The notes under the pieces were generated by a model. The model ran no database searches, was not told the DNA's origin, and saw nothing but the letters and a program-made list of their open reading frames with translations. From positions 1 through 33,339 of the forward strand of contig JADGRE010000043.1 in the NCBI GenBank assembly GCA_017881185.1: a stretch of DNA of 33,339 nucleotides, read 5' to 3'. Origin of the DNA: Pseudomonadota bacterium. Lineage in GTDB: Bacteria > Myxococcota_A > Polyangia > Polyangiales > JAFGIB01. The position numbers and the translations under genes were made by a program. Below are positions 9,335-17,324 of this stretch, one piece after another (positions within the stretch are counted from its first letter, which is position 1; each line of letters starts with the position of its first letter).

Positions 9335-9549
9335 GCCGACTCCGAGTCGATGTTCGCCGAGATCTTCGTGCAATTCCGCGGATCATCACGCGCAACCCAG
9401 CGTGTAACACTCACCTACTTCCCGAGACAGGCCTTGCGACTGCTGCCGGGGTGCCTATGTGAGCTTGCGCCTGGTCATCTGCCAGCTTGCGTGTGTGGTG
9501 TGCGATCGCGCGCTTCCGTCACTCGCTTGAAACAAAGCCCTGGTAAGTT

Positions 9550-11037
9550 GTGAATCCGGACTTACGCTCTGCCTCCGCTGCCGCTCCCCCCATGACTCGT
9601 TCCATACCGGCCATCCCACTTCGCGCTCAAGGCGCAGATGCACCCAGCGCGGTCGAACCCCGCTCCGACACCTTCGAACCCCGCAAGGCGCGCGCGCCCG
9701 AGCCAGCGCTGCTCGAAGAGGTCGAACAGGAGATCGACAGCGCGGCGCACCGTCGTCTGGGCATCCCCGAGCGCACGCAGTTTCATTTCTTGTCGTTCGA
9801 GGGGCCCGATGCCTACAGCCGCATCGGTGGGCTCGAGACGCGCGTCAGCGGCTTGTGCGAAGCCCTGGTCGCAGCAGGACACGAGACGCATCTGTGGTTC
9901 GTCGGCGATCCGGCGCTGCCCGGTCACGAAGTGCGCGGCGACCTGCACCTGCACCGCTGGTGTCAGTGGCTGAGCAAGCACCACCCGATCGGCGTCTACG
10001 ACGGCCAGTATCGGAAGGCACCCGAGCTCGCGGCGTCGCTGCCGCCGGTCTTGATGCGCGAGCACCTTTTGCCGCACCTGCTCCTGGGCGGGCGCGCCGT
10101 GATCATGGCCGAAGAGTGGCAGACCGCGGACGCAGTGTTTCACGTCGATCAGCTGCTGCGGCAGGCCGCGTTGCGCGATCGCGTGAGCATCTTCTGGAAC
10201 GCCAACAACGTGTTCGGCTTCGATCAGATCGACTGGGTGCGCATGCACAAGGCCGCCACCGTCACCACCGTCAGCCGCTACATGCGGCAGCTGATGGCGG
10301 CATCCGGCGTCGAGGCCATCGTGATTCCCAACGGCCTGTCGCCCGACGTCTACCTGCCACCCGATCGCTCCGCCGTGACGCAGCTGCGCCGCAACTTTGC
10401 CGGCCGCGTGGCCATCACCAAGATGGCGCGCTGGGATCCCGACAAGAACTGGCTGGCCTCGGTGCGCATCATCAGCGAGCTCAAGCGCCTGGGGCGTCGC
10501 CCGCTCTTCATCGCGCGCGGTGGCCGCGAGCCGTATGGCCAGCAAGTGCTCGCGGCGCTGGAAGCCGCCGGCCTGCACGTGGTCAACCGCGACAACCCGC
10601 AGGGCGACCTGCGCGGTATGGTGGCCTCGCTCGCCGACAACGCCAACGTCGACGTGATCAACCTCACGAGCTACGTCGATCCCGACAGTCGCCGCGCACT
10701 GTTCCGCGCTTCCGACGTCGTGCTCTCCAACAGCGCCAAGGAGCCTTTCGGCTTGGTCGGTCTCGAGGCCATGGCCGTCGGGGGTGTCACCTGCACCGGT
10801 TGCACGGGCGAGGACTACGCCATGCCCGGCCGCAACGCCATCGTGCTGCAGACCACCGACCCTTCTGAGTTCGTGAGCTTGTACCTGCAGCTGCGCTCCA
10901 ACCCGGTGTACGAGAGCCTGATGCGCAAGGCCGGCCGGGCCACCGCGCGGCACTACGCCTGGCCCGAGGTCGTTCGCACCACGCTCGCGCCGCGCTTGGG
11001 GCTTTCCATACCAGAGGTCGAGCTGTCACCCTCTTGA
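9550..11037 (+). CDS. GT4-family glycosyltransferase, candidate alpha-glucan synthase
   Basis: 495 residues with GT-B architecture. The N-terminal domain begins after a variable stretch of about 70 residues: FHFLSFEGPDAYSRIGGLET, with a GG loop like the KxGGL of glycogen synthases. The acceptor side contains TTVSRYMRQLM and VIPNGLSPDVY. The donor-binding domain has KMARWDPDKN and the EPFGLVGLE element (Glu398 and Glu406, the E-x7-E motif of retaining GT4 enzymes). No signal peptide is visible. It lies four bases upstream of glgB in the same direction, so it may supply the linear chains that GlgB branches. That role is inference; a GT4 enzyme for another glucoside is the alternative. The start is uncertain: GTG 9550 or the in-frame ATG 9592, neither with a good ribosome binding site. 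Confidence 0.85.
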   Translation: MNPDLRSASAAAPPMTRSIPAIPLRAQGADAPSAVEPRSDTFEPRKARAPEPALLEEVEQEIDSAAHRRLGIPERTQFHFLSFEGPDAYSRIGGLETRVSGLCEALVAAGHETHLWFVGDPALPGHEVRGDLHLHRWCQWLSKHHPIGVYDGQYRKAPELAASLPPVLMREHLLPHLLLGGRAVIMAEEWQTADAVFHVDQLLRQAALRDRVSIFWNANNVFGFDQIDWVRMHKAATVTTVSRYMRQLMAASGVEAIVIPNGLSPDVYLPPDRSAVTQLRRNFAGRVAITKMARWDPDKNWLASVRIISELKRLGRRPLFIARGGREPYGQQVLAALEAAGLHVVNRDNPQGDLRGMVASLADNANVDVINLTSYVDPDSRRALFRASDVVLSNSAKEPFGLVGLEAMAVGGVTCTGCTGEDYAMPGRNAIVLQTTDPSEFVSLYLQLRSNPVYESLMRKAGRATARHYAWPEVVRTTLAPRLGLSIPEVELSPS

Positions 11038-11041
11038 GCCC

Positions 11042-12958
11042 ATGCACGAGGGCACACCCGTGACCGGCTCACGCCTGACCAGCGACGACTTGCACCTCTA
11101 CAACGAGGGCACGCACTACCGGCTTTACGACAAGCTCGGTGCACACCTCGTCACGCAAGCGGGCCGCAACGGCACGCACTTCGCGGTCTGGGCGCCCAAC
11201 GCCGAGCAAGTCACGGTGATGGGCGACTGGAACGGTTGGAACCGCAGCTCGCACGTGCTGCTGCCGCGCGGCAGCTCGGGCATCTGGGAAGGCTTCGTTC
11301 CGCAAATCGGCCAGGGCGCGCACTACAAGTACCACGTCGTCTCGCGCGTCACGGGCCGCGGGGTCGACAAAGCCGACCCGTGCGGCTTCCACCACGAAAC
11401 GCCGCCCCACACCGCATCCGTCGTGTGGCCACTGGACTACGCGTGGAACGACGCGCACTGGATGGAGACGCGCGCACGCAAGCAGACGCTGGATGCACCG
11501 CTTTCGATCTACGAAGTGCACCTCGGCTCGTTCATGCGCATGCCGGAGCAGGCAAACCGGTGGCTCAGCTATCGCGAGCTTGCACCGAAGCTGTGCGAGC
11601 ACGTGCTGCAGCTGGGCTTCACGCACGTCGAGCTGATGCCGGTCATGGAGCATCCGTTCGCGGGCTCGTGGGGCTATCAAGTCACCGGCTACTTCGCGCC
11701 CACCAGCCGTTACGGCACACCGCAAGACTTCATGTACCTCGTCGACTACCTGCACCAACACGGGGTGGGTGTGATCTTGGACTGGGTTCCCGCGCACTTC
11801 CCCACCGATGAGCACGGCCTCGGCGACTTCGACGGCACGCACCTCTACGAGCACGCCGACCCGCGCTTGGGCTTTCACCCCGATTGGAAGAGCTACATCT
11901 TCAACTACGGCCGCAACGAGGTGCGCTCGTTTCTGATCTCGAGCGCGCTCTTGTGGCTCGACAAGTACCACATCGACGGCCTGCGAGTGGACGGGGTGGC
12001 CTCGATGCTCTACCGCGACTACTCACGACAACCGAACGAGTGGCTTCCGAACGCGCACGGGGGTCGCGAGAACCTCGAAGCCGTGAGCTTCCTGCAAGAC
12101 TTCAACCGCGCCGTCTACCACTTTCACCCCGACGTGCAGACCATCGCCGAGGAATCTACCGCGTGGCCGATGGTGTCGCGACCCACCTACCTGGGCGGAC
12201 TCGGCTTCGGGCTCAAGTGGGATCTGGGCTTCATGCACGACGCGCTCGACTACTTGAGTCGCGATCCGGTGCACCGCAAGTACCACCACAACGAGCTGAC
12301 CTTCCGCTCGCTGTATGCGTTCCACGAGAATTTCGTCTTGCCTTTTTCGCACGACGAAGTGGTGCACGGCAAAGGCTCGCTGCTCGCGAAGATGCCCGGC
12401 GACGAATGGCAGAAGTTCGCGAACCTGCGCTTGCTGCTCGCGTATCAGTACGCGCAGCCGGGCAAGAAGCTGCTGTTCATGGGCTGCGAGCTAGGTCAGT
12501 GGAACGAGTGGAACCATGACAGCAGCATCGACTGGCACCTGTGCGCGCAGCCGTTGCACGCCGGCGTGATGGCGTTGGTTGCCGACCTCAACCGCCTGCA
12601 CAAGGGCGAGCCCGCCCTGCACGAGCGTGACACCGACGGGCGAGGCTTCCATTTCATCGAGGCCAACGACACCGAGCAGAGCGTGCTGGCGTTCGTGCGC
12701 TGCGGCCATGACGACCGTGAGCGCGTGATTGCAGCGTTCAACTTCACGCCGGTGCCGCGCCATGGCTACCGCATCGGCGTGCCGAACGCTGGCGCGTGGA
12801 CGGAGCTGCTCAACACCGACGCAGCGGTGTACGGCGGTGCAAATCAAGGCAACCTCGGGCGCATCGAGGCGCACGCCGTGGCACACGGCTCGCACCCTGC
12901 CTCGCTCACGCTGACCTTGCCGCCGCTGGGCGCGGTGTTTCTCAAAGCCCCGCGCTAG
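11042..12958 (+). CDS. glgB: 1,4-alpha-glucan branching enzyme
   Basis: 638 residues, close to the shorter bacterial GlgB form with one CBM48 domain (VTMGDWNGWNRSSH near residue 60) followed by the GH13_9 barrel. Motifs: ELMPVMEHPFAGSWGYQVTG, region II DGLRVDGVASMLYRDYSR with nucleophile Asp317, region III AEEST with Glu370/Glu371 (acid/base), and region IV LPFSHDEVVHGKGS. The enzyme cuts an alpha-1,4 chain and re-attaches it by an alpha-1,6 bond, making branched glycogen in the cytosol. The start follows the stop of the GT4 gene after four bases, which indicates translational coupling. The stop codon TAG lies inside a 20-bp palindrome that is repeated downstream (see 12947-13022). Confidence 0.96.
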   Translation: MHEGTPVTGSRLTSDDLHLYNEGTHYRLYDKLGAHLVTQAGRNGTHFAVWAPNAEQVTVMGDWNGWNRSSHVLLPRGSSGIWEGFVPQIGQGAHYKYHVVSRVTGRGVDKADPCGFHHETPPHTASVVWPLDYAWNDAHWMETRARKQTLDAPLSIYEVHLGSFMRMPEQANRWLSYRELAPKLCEHVLQLGFTHVELMPVMEHPFAGSWGYQVTGYFAPTSRYGTPQDFMYLVDYLHQHGVGVILDWVPAHFPTDEHGLGDFDGTHLYEHADPRLGFHPDWKSYIFNYGRNEVRSFLISSALLWLDKYHIDGLRVDGVASMLYRDYSRQPNEWLPNAHGGRENLEAVSFLQDFNRAVYHFHPDVQTIAEESTAWPMVSRPTYLGGLGFGLKWDLGFMHDALDYLSRDPVHRKYHHNELTFRSLYAFHENFVLPFSHDEVVHGKGSLLAKMPGDEWQKFANLRLLLAYQYAQPGKKLLFMGCELGQWNEWNHDSSIDWHLCAQPLHAGVMALVADLNRLHKGEPALHERDTDGRGFHFIEANDTEQSVLAFVRCGHDDRERVIAAFNFTPVPRHGYRIGVPNAGAWTELLNTDAAVYGGANQGNLGRIEAHAVAHGSHPASLTLTLPPLGAVFLKAPR

Positions 12959-13022
12959 CGCGGGGCGTGTGAACCAAACCCCCGCGCTAGCGCGGGGCGT
13001 GTGAACCAAACCCCCGCGCTAG
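12947..13022. repeat. Tandem palindromic repeat at a convergent gene junction; possible two-way terminator
   Basis: A 32-base unit occurs twice in a row (12948-12979 and 12980-13011), followed by the first 11 or so bases of a third copy. Each full unit starts with the 18-bp perfect palindrome CCCCGCGCTAGCGCGGGG; the first copy extends to 20 bp at 12947-12966. The central CTAG supplies the TAG stop of glgB (12956-12958) and, on the other strand in the partial third copy, the TAG stop of the next gene (13019-13021). GC-rich hairpins between converging genes could stop transcription from both sides. No T-run follows them, so intrinsic termination is inferred only. Confidence 0.8.
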
Positions 13023-13912
13023 CGCTGCCGAATCGCCTGCAGGTGCTCGTCTGGATCACCGCCCCAGAACGCGAGCAGCTGCGTAGGGCGAGCGTCCGAG
13101 TACACGAAGTAGAAGTGGTGCGGGAAGAACAAGTGCTTGATGGGCGAGGCCAACCACAGGTCCACGACCGCAAGCTCTTCACCGAAACGCAGCTGCGCCG
13201 CAGGCAACGGATAACCTTGCGCGAAGCGCGTGAGATCGCGCGTGCGCAAGACCCTGGCGCACACGCGGTGCAGCGCCCCGTCGGGCAAAAGCAGATCGAA
13301 CTCGAAGGTGTCGATGTGAGCGCGCACCGCGACCGGCAGCACCATGCCCACGATCTCGAGCGGAATGGCATCGGCGGGGTAGTCGAAGCTCGTGGTCTTC
13401 ACACCGCGCCCGGCGCGCCAGGTGTTGCGTATCAGGGTCTTGCCGTCGGCGCTGACGCGCGCCGTCACGCGTCGCCAGTCGAAGACAGCCTTGAGCTTAT
13501 CGGTGAACGCAAAGCCCATCGCGTCATCGATCGACCGATACAGCTCGAGCGAGGTGTCGAGCGAGCGCAAGCGCAACGCAGGCGTGAGCGTGACCGTGGA
13601 GTGCAGGTGCCAGGGCTGCGGCAGATCGACGAGGCGTCCGGTGTGCGGGTGCTTGGCGCGCGTGTAGATGCGATCTTGCTCGACATGCAACGTCCCGTCG
13701 GCCTGGCGCTCGATGCGCTCGCTGCCGTCTCCGAATAAGAGACCATCGCGTACGGCAGCGCGGGCTTCGCTCGATTGATAGAGCGAGCTGAGCGCGCGCG
13801 CGCCGCGGACGCGCTCGAAGAGCAAGTCGAACGCCGCGCCGGTGCTGCTCCACGTGAGCAGCGCGATGACGAGAGCAGCGAGCTGAGTCTGGCGTCGCAT
13901 GCGATTGCGCAT
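13019..13912 (-). CDS. Secreted protein of unknown function
   Basis: 297 residues from ATG 13912 (MRNRM), or 293 from ATG 13900. A basic N-terminus and the hydrophobic core LAALVIALLTW followed by TGAAF look like a Sec signal peptide with cleavage near residue 25. The mature part is soluble and beta-rich: SLELYRSIDDAMGFAFTD, then VKTTSFDYPADAIPLEIVG, then PIKHLFFPHHFYFVYS near the end. The middle section faintly recalls periplasmic DUF3108-type proteins, but I cannot support a family name. The same frame stays open upstream to 14605, over the neighbouring lipoprotein gene; that extension is low-quality antisense sequence and is not included. The gene diverges from the lipoprotein at 14012, and its stop codon lies in the palindromic repeat. 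Confidence 0.75.
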   Translation of the reverse strand: MRNRMRRQTQLAALVIALLTWSSTGAAFDLLFERVRGARALSSLYQSSEARAAVRDGLLFGDGSERIERQADGTLHVEQDRIYTRAKHPHTGRLVDLPQPWHLHSTVTLTPALRLRSLDTSLELYRSIDDAMGFAFTDKLKAVFDWRRVTARVSADGKTLIRNTWRAGRGVKTTSFDYPADAIPLEIVGMVLPVAVRAHIDTFEFDLLLPDGALHRVCARVLRTRDLTRFAQGYPLPAAQLRFGEELAVVDLWLASPIKHLFFPHHFYFVYSDARPTQLLAFWGGDPDEHLQAIRQR

Positions 13913-13984
13913 GTCAGGATACGCGGGGGGTCGACGGGTGTCGATGCGTCTTGGTCGACAACTGCGTGGTGCGGGTGGACTGCG

Positions 13985-13990
13985 TACAAT
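13985..13990 (+). promoter_or_regulatory. Possible -10 element (TACAAT) for the lipoprotein/hydrolase pair
   Basis: TACAAT differs from the sigma-70 consensus TATAAT at one base. It lies 21 bases before the ATG at 14012, in the 99-base divergent region. No clear -35 hexamer stands 16-18 bases upstream. The spacing implies a very short leader. Confidence 0.35.
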
Positions 13991-14011
13991 CCACGGCATA
14001 CCGTGCGCTCG

Positions 14012-14659
14012 ATGCTCCGAATCGTTCCGCTCTTGCTCTTGTCGGTCGTTGCATGCGGCACCACCCTCACGGCGCCACTGCCGCGCAAGACGACGGTGGT
14101 GACCGGCGCGCTCGGCGGACCGATGTTGCTGTTCGGTGGCGCGCCCGTGCCCGTGCCGCTCAGCACGGTCGGCGTGGCCCACGGCGTCAGCGATACGGTG
14201 AGCGTGCGCGGTGAGCTGCATCCAACAGCTGCAGCGTTCGGCGTGGCCGGCCTGAACCTCGGCGTCATCGTGCACCCGCTGGCAGCGCAGCGCGCGCTGT
14301 TCACTTTGGGCTGCGACGCTTACGGATTCGACAATGGCCGCGACGCCGTGCTGCTCGCGGACCCGTGGCTCGCGAGCCGCGCCACGCTCTGGTCCTGGTT
14401 TGCGTTGAGCGGCGGTGCACATCTGCCCACGCGCGTGGCCGCGTCGTCGAAGCAGCTGCGTGAGCTCTCTGCCTTTGCGCCCACGCTCTTCGTGCAGCCT
14501 GCATTCCTGGTCGGGCGCTGGGAGTTGGCGGTCGAGCTGCGTTGGTATGCGCTCGCCAGCTGCGGGTCGTGTGCCGCGCCCGATTGGGTCAGCCCTGCCG
14601 ATCACGGGGCGCTTGGTGTGGTGCTCGGTGCCAGCTACCGGATCGCAGGTGCACCATGA
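14012..14659 (+). CDS. Putative outer-membrane or periplasmic lipoprotein of unknown function
   Basis: 215 residues. The N-terminus MLRIVPLLLLSVVACGTT is a lipoprotein signal with Cys15 as the acylated residue. The body alternates hydrophobic and small residues (VVTGALGGPMLLFGG, VSVRGELHP, GVVLGASYRIAG), a pattern of beta-strands like those of small barrel-type or surface-exposed outer-membrane proteins. A CGSC pair is near residue 187. No enzyme motif is visible. The stop overlaps the start of the next gene by four bases (ATGA), so the two are translationally coupled and probably work at the same site. The frame is open further upstream to 13775, but that part overlaps the divergent gene and lacks protein-like composition. 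Confidence 0.72.
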   Translation: MLRIVPLLLLSVVACGTTLTAPLPRKTTVVTGALGGPMLLFGGAPVPVPLSTVGVAHGVSDTVSVRGELHPTAAAFGVAGLNLGVIVHPLAAQRALFTLGCDAYGFDNGRDAVLLADPWLASRATLWSWFALSGGAHLPTRVAASSKQLRELSAFAPTLFVQPAFLVGRWELAVELRWYALASCGSCAAPDWVSPADHGALGVVLGASYRIAGAP

Positions 14660-15507
14660 GGTTGCGCACGCTCTGTCTCACGTTGCTCGCGGCGCTGTTG
14701 GCCTGCGCCACGCTCGACTCGTTCCTCTACAACCCGCAGCACGTGGATCACTACGCGCTCGCCTATCCGCCCTCGGTGCCCCAGGCCTGGCGCGTTCCCG
14801 CGGCACTGCGCCGCGAGCTCACGCTGCAAGCCGACGACGCGACACCCGTCTACGCCGTGATGCTGCTGCAACCGCCCGCCGTACGCGCGCTGTGTCCGAC
14901 CGTGCTCTATCACCACGGCAACAAGTCGGGCATCGACGAGTATTGGGTGCGCGTCTCGCACCTGTGGTCGCTGGGCGCCAACGTGCTGATCTACGAGTAC
15001 CCCGGCTACGGCCGTGCCTCAGGCACGCCCACGGAACAAGGCATCTACCGCAACGCTCTGGTGGCGCTGCGTTATCTGCACGGCCTCGGCGCGGAGATCG
15101 ATCAGCAGCGCACCTTCCATTACGGCTACTCGCTCGGGGGCGGCCCCGCGCTTGAAACCGCCAGAAACGGCGGGCCCTACGCCGGACTCATCACCGAATC
15201 GATCTTCGCATCCGTCGCCGCGCTGGTGGCTGACGGCTCGCTGGTGGTGCCGGCAAGCTTCGTGAGCCACGAAGACTTCGACAACCTCGGCAAGATCGCC
15301 GCTGCCGCCCGCGCATCCAAGCTCGGAGTGCTGCTCATGCATGGCAGTGCCGACGACTTCGTCGACCCGAAGTACCTCGATCAGCTCGACGCTGCGATCG
15401 GGTCCGCTGCGCCGCGCTACAAGGTGCTCGTGCCCGGCGCGAGCCACACCAGCGTACCCGATTTTCGCGGATACGACGCAATGGTGCGCGAGTTCTTGCA
15501 GCAGTAG
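14656..15507 (+). CDS. Alpha/beta-hydrolase lipoprotein (serine hydrolase)
   Basis: 283 residues. The signal LLAALLAC makes Cys17 the lipidated residue. The hydrolase fold shows YHHGNKSG (oxyanion-loop HG), a strand-turn YEYPGYGRASGTP, the nucleophile elbow GYSLGG with Ser159, the acid in HGSADDFVDP (Asp233/Asp234) and the catalytic His264 in GASHT. This order and the YPGYGRASG element resemble BEM46/ABHD13-17-like peptidase or esterase hydrolases. Its substrate is unknown; the lipid anchor puts it in the envelope. ATG 14656 overlaps the stop of the upstream lipoprotein. Confidence 0.88.
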   Translation: MRLRTLCLTLLAALLACATLDSFLYNPQHVDHYALAYPPSVPQAWRVPAALRRELTLQADDATPVYAVMLLQPPAVRALCPTVLYHHGNKSGIDEYWVRVSHLWSLGANVLIYEYPGYGRASGTPTEQGIYRNALVALRYLHGLGAEIDQQRTFHYGYSLGGGPALETARNGGPYAGLITESIFASVAALVADGSLVVPASFVSHEDFDNLGKIAAAARASKLGVLLMHGSADDFVDPKYLDQLDAAIGSAAPRYKVLVPGASHTSVPDFRGYDAMVREFLQQ

Positions 15508-15538
15508 CGGCAGGCCGCCGCGCTCGATGCGGATCTTC

Positions 15539-16006
15539 TCAAGGCTGATCCGCCCACTCGCGGATCTTCCGCTTGAGCTTCTCCTCCGCCTTCTGCTCCA
15601 CGACGTTCCAGTCCTCGTCGGGTTCGGCCTCGGCCCACTGCTGGATCTTGCGTTTGAACTTCGCTTCCACCTTGCGTGAGATCTCCTGCCACTCGGCGTC
15701 GCTCAGCTTGCGCTTGCGCGAACGCGTGACGCTCCGATGACCCCAGAGCATGGTGACCCCGATGAGAAAGCCGAAGTCGTACCAGCCGCCGGTATTGTCG
15801 ACTTCGTAGACCTTCACGCCGTGGTTCCAGATGCCGAGGATCAAGGTCACGCACGAGATGATCCCGTGCCACACGCCCACCCAGAAGCCAGCCGGGGTCT
15901 TGCTCGTGAACTGCGGGTCGCCCGCGGCACACCCCGCGACCAGGATGATCGCGAGAAAACACCACGGAATCGCCCGGCGGGCAGCGTTCAGAGTGCGATT
16001 CTGCAT
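15539..16006 (-). CDS. Small membrane-associated lipoprotein of unknown function
   Basis: 155 residues. The signal ends in the lipobox VAGC (Cys26). Two further hydrophobic segments follow: GFWVGVWHGIISCVTLILGIW (about 40-60) and FGFLIGVTMLWG (about 79-90), with VYEVDNTGGWYDFG between them. That GFW.GVWHG...NTGGWYDFGF pattern is one I remember from widespread short uncharacterised bacterial proteins. The C-terminal 55 residues are highly charged and helical (EWQEISRKVEAKFKRKIQQW, then a similar EQKAEEKLKRKIREW), a likely cytoplasmic coiled coil with an internal repeat. The gene is convergent with the hydrolase gene. Confidence 0.78.
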   Translation of the reverse strand: MQNRTLNAARRAIPWCFLAIILVAGCAAGDPQFTSKTPAGFWVGVWHGIISCVTLILGIWNHGVKVYEVDNTGGWYDFGFLIGVTMLWGHRSVTRSRKRKLSDAEWQEISRKVEAKFKRKIQQWAEAEPDEDWNVVEQKAEEKLKRKIREWADQP

Positions 16007-16038
16007 GACGAACCCCTGGAGCAGCAGGCAACCCCGGC

Positions 16039-16437
16039 GTGAGCCGCCAGCGCACGCGAGGCACGGAGGCGAGGCACGGAGATTTCCGCGGCGGCATGGA
16101 GAAAGTATCCACTCGGAGTCGCATGTCGACCCGCCGCCGAACCGCAGCGCGCCTCAACTCACCGCCGGATCAAGAGTCCACTCCCAAGTCCGCGCGCTCA
16201 ACCAACGGTCACGAGACCCTGCTCATCTGCAGGTTAGATGCGTCCGACGGCCATGGCAGCGTCCCGAGCGCAGCGCTCGCAGCGTATCCAGCTCCAACTG
16301 CTGGCCTGTACCTCGTCGCGACCAATCGCACGCTGACGCATGCTGGTGGCTACACATTCGGTTTCTTCGCCGAGTCCAGCCAGAGTTGGAGCAGCGGGTC
16401 GGACAGGTTCACCGCGCTGGTGAGCTTCGACCCGTGA
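16039..16437 (+). pseudogene. Possible remnant of a coding sequence
   Basis: An open frame of 132 codons. Its last 50 or so residues (YPAPTAGLYLVATNRTLTHA, then GGYTFGFFAESSQSW, ending in ALVSFDP) have a believable protein composition, while the first 80 residues are Arg/Thr/Ser-rich and look like noise. There is no ribosome binding site or signal peptide. It could be the 3' end of a decayed secreted protein, or chance. I do not recognise a family. Confidence 0.22.
16056..16081. repeat. Perfect 13-bp tandem duplication
   Basis: GCGAGGCACGGAG occurs at 16056-16068 and directly again at 16069-16081. It lies in the gene-poor stretch about 50 bases upstream of the leftward lipoprotein start at 16006, so it could be a pair of binding sites or simple replication slippage. 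Confidence 0.6.
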
Positions 16438-16512
16438 ATCGTGAAGGAGAGCGTCGCGCTCGCGTTCGTGGCTTGCGCTTCGGCTCTCCGCGGGAGAAGC
16501 CTCGCATGCGCG

Positions 16513-16532
16513 TCGCCGGGCCGCGGCCCGGC
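16513..16532. terminator. 20-bp GC-only perfect palindrome, possible terminator hairpin
   Basis: A self-complementary run centred on CCGCGG lies about 165 bases downstream of the stop of the leftward lipoprotein gene (16698). It could fold into a strong stem without a loop spacer. No T-run follows on either strand, so its use as a terminator is uncertain. Confidence 0.25.
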
Positions 16533-16697
16533 GCAGACACGTGGTCCAGGACACCACGAGCAGGGCGTGGCGGCTGCGGCCGAGTGAGCTGGGAAAGACG
16601 CTCCAGCAGAGTCGGCGCCGCAGAAAGCTTCCGGTGCAGACTGGGTGGCGGCGAGCCTGGGTGTTTCGGGGCCGCTGATTTCACGCGCAGCGGTGCG

Positions 16698-17324
16698 TCA
16701 GGGCGTCGCTGCGTACAGGTTGGAGCACAGTGACCGATCCTGCAGCGAGATGGCGCACGGATACGCCCGATCGTAGATGTAGTCCGCGCATTCGTTGACG
16801 GTCTTGAAGCGCCCGTTGGTCAGCGCCGACACCTGCGCATCGCTGACGCACTGGGCGCCGGCGGCGAGCGCCGGAAAGACGGCCGGGTCGCAGCTGTGGA
16901 AGTAGTTCGCCGCAGCCTTCCAGCGCTCGCAGCCGGTGCCCGACGTCGGGTGCGACCAACTCTTCACGATCTCGAAGGTGCAGTGAACGTAGCGGTAGTA
17001 CTCCGATTGCTTGCCCGGCGAAGTCTGCCACTGCGTGCACTGTCCGCGCTTGCTATCGATGAAGCTCGTACACAGATCGATGCTGGTGAGATCGGCGATG
17101 TCGTTGCTCGCAGGTGCGGCCTTGGCGGCGTCGGCGACGGCTTGATCCGTCTTGCACACGATGTCGTCGTCGCTCTGCACCGGCGGATACACCAGCGAAT
17201 TGCAGCTGGCGTAGACCTTGACGGCGACCTTCCAACGATCGCAGGCCGTCTCGGTGTGATCGCTCTGGCAAGCCGCGATGCTGAACCCGAGCAACACGGC
17301 CAAGCGAGTAGAGGCATCGAACAT
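16698..17324 (-). CDS. Cysteine-rich lipoprotein with a duplicated six-cysteine domain
   Basis: 208 residues from ATG 17324, which follows a GGAC-type ribosome binding site. The signal LAVLLGFSIAAC gives lipidated Cys19. The mature protein consists of two related halves. ACDRWKVAVKVYASC (27-41) matches GCERWKAAANYFHSC (131-145), and CTSFIDSKRGQC (85-96) matches CADYIYDRAYPC (179-190). Each half has six cysteines: 28, 41, 57, 85, 96, 115 and 132, 145, 159, 179, 190, 200. Three disulfides per domain are therefore likely in the periplasm or at the cell surface. No catalytic motif is visible and I do not recognise a named family. Confidence 0.75.
   Translation of the reverse strand: MFDASTRLAVLLGFSIAACQSDHTETACDRWKVAVKVYASCNSLVYPPVQSDDDIVCKTDQAVADAAKAAPASNDIADLTSIDLCTSFIDSKRGQCTQWQTSPGKQSEYYRYVHCTFEIVKSWSHPTSGTGCERWKAAANYFHSCDPAVFPALAAGAQCVSDAQVSALTNGRFKTVNECADYIYDRAYPCAISLQDRSLCSNLYAATP

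Larger units (their letters stand above)
16007..16697. other. Gene-poor stretch of about 690 bases
   Basis: No gene here can be supported with confidence. The stretch holds a perfect 13-bp tandem duplication (16056-16081), a possible decayed coding piece ending at 16437, and a 20-bp perfect palindrome at 16513-16532. It also contains the promoter region of the leftward gene that starts at 16006. Confidence 0.6.

Noticed and set aside
9562-10953. A 463-codon minus-strand frame over the GT4 gene
   Set aside because: Antisense shadow of the glycosyltransferase, with no ribosome binding site and noise-like composition.
13913-14605. N-terminal extension of the secreted protein gene on the minus strand
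   Set aside because: It runs antisense over the lipoprotein gene at 14012 and has Arg/Gln-rich noise; the signal peptide at 13912 marks the real start.
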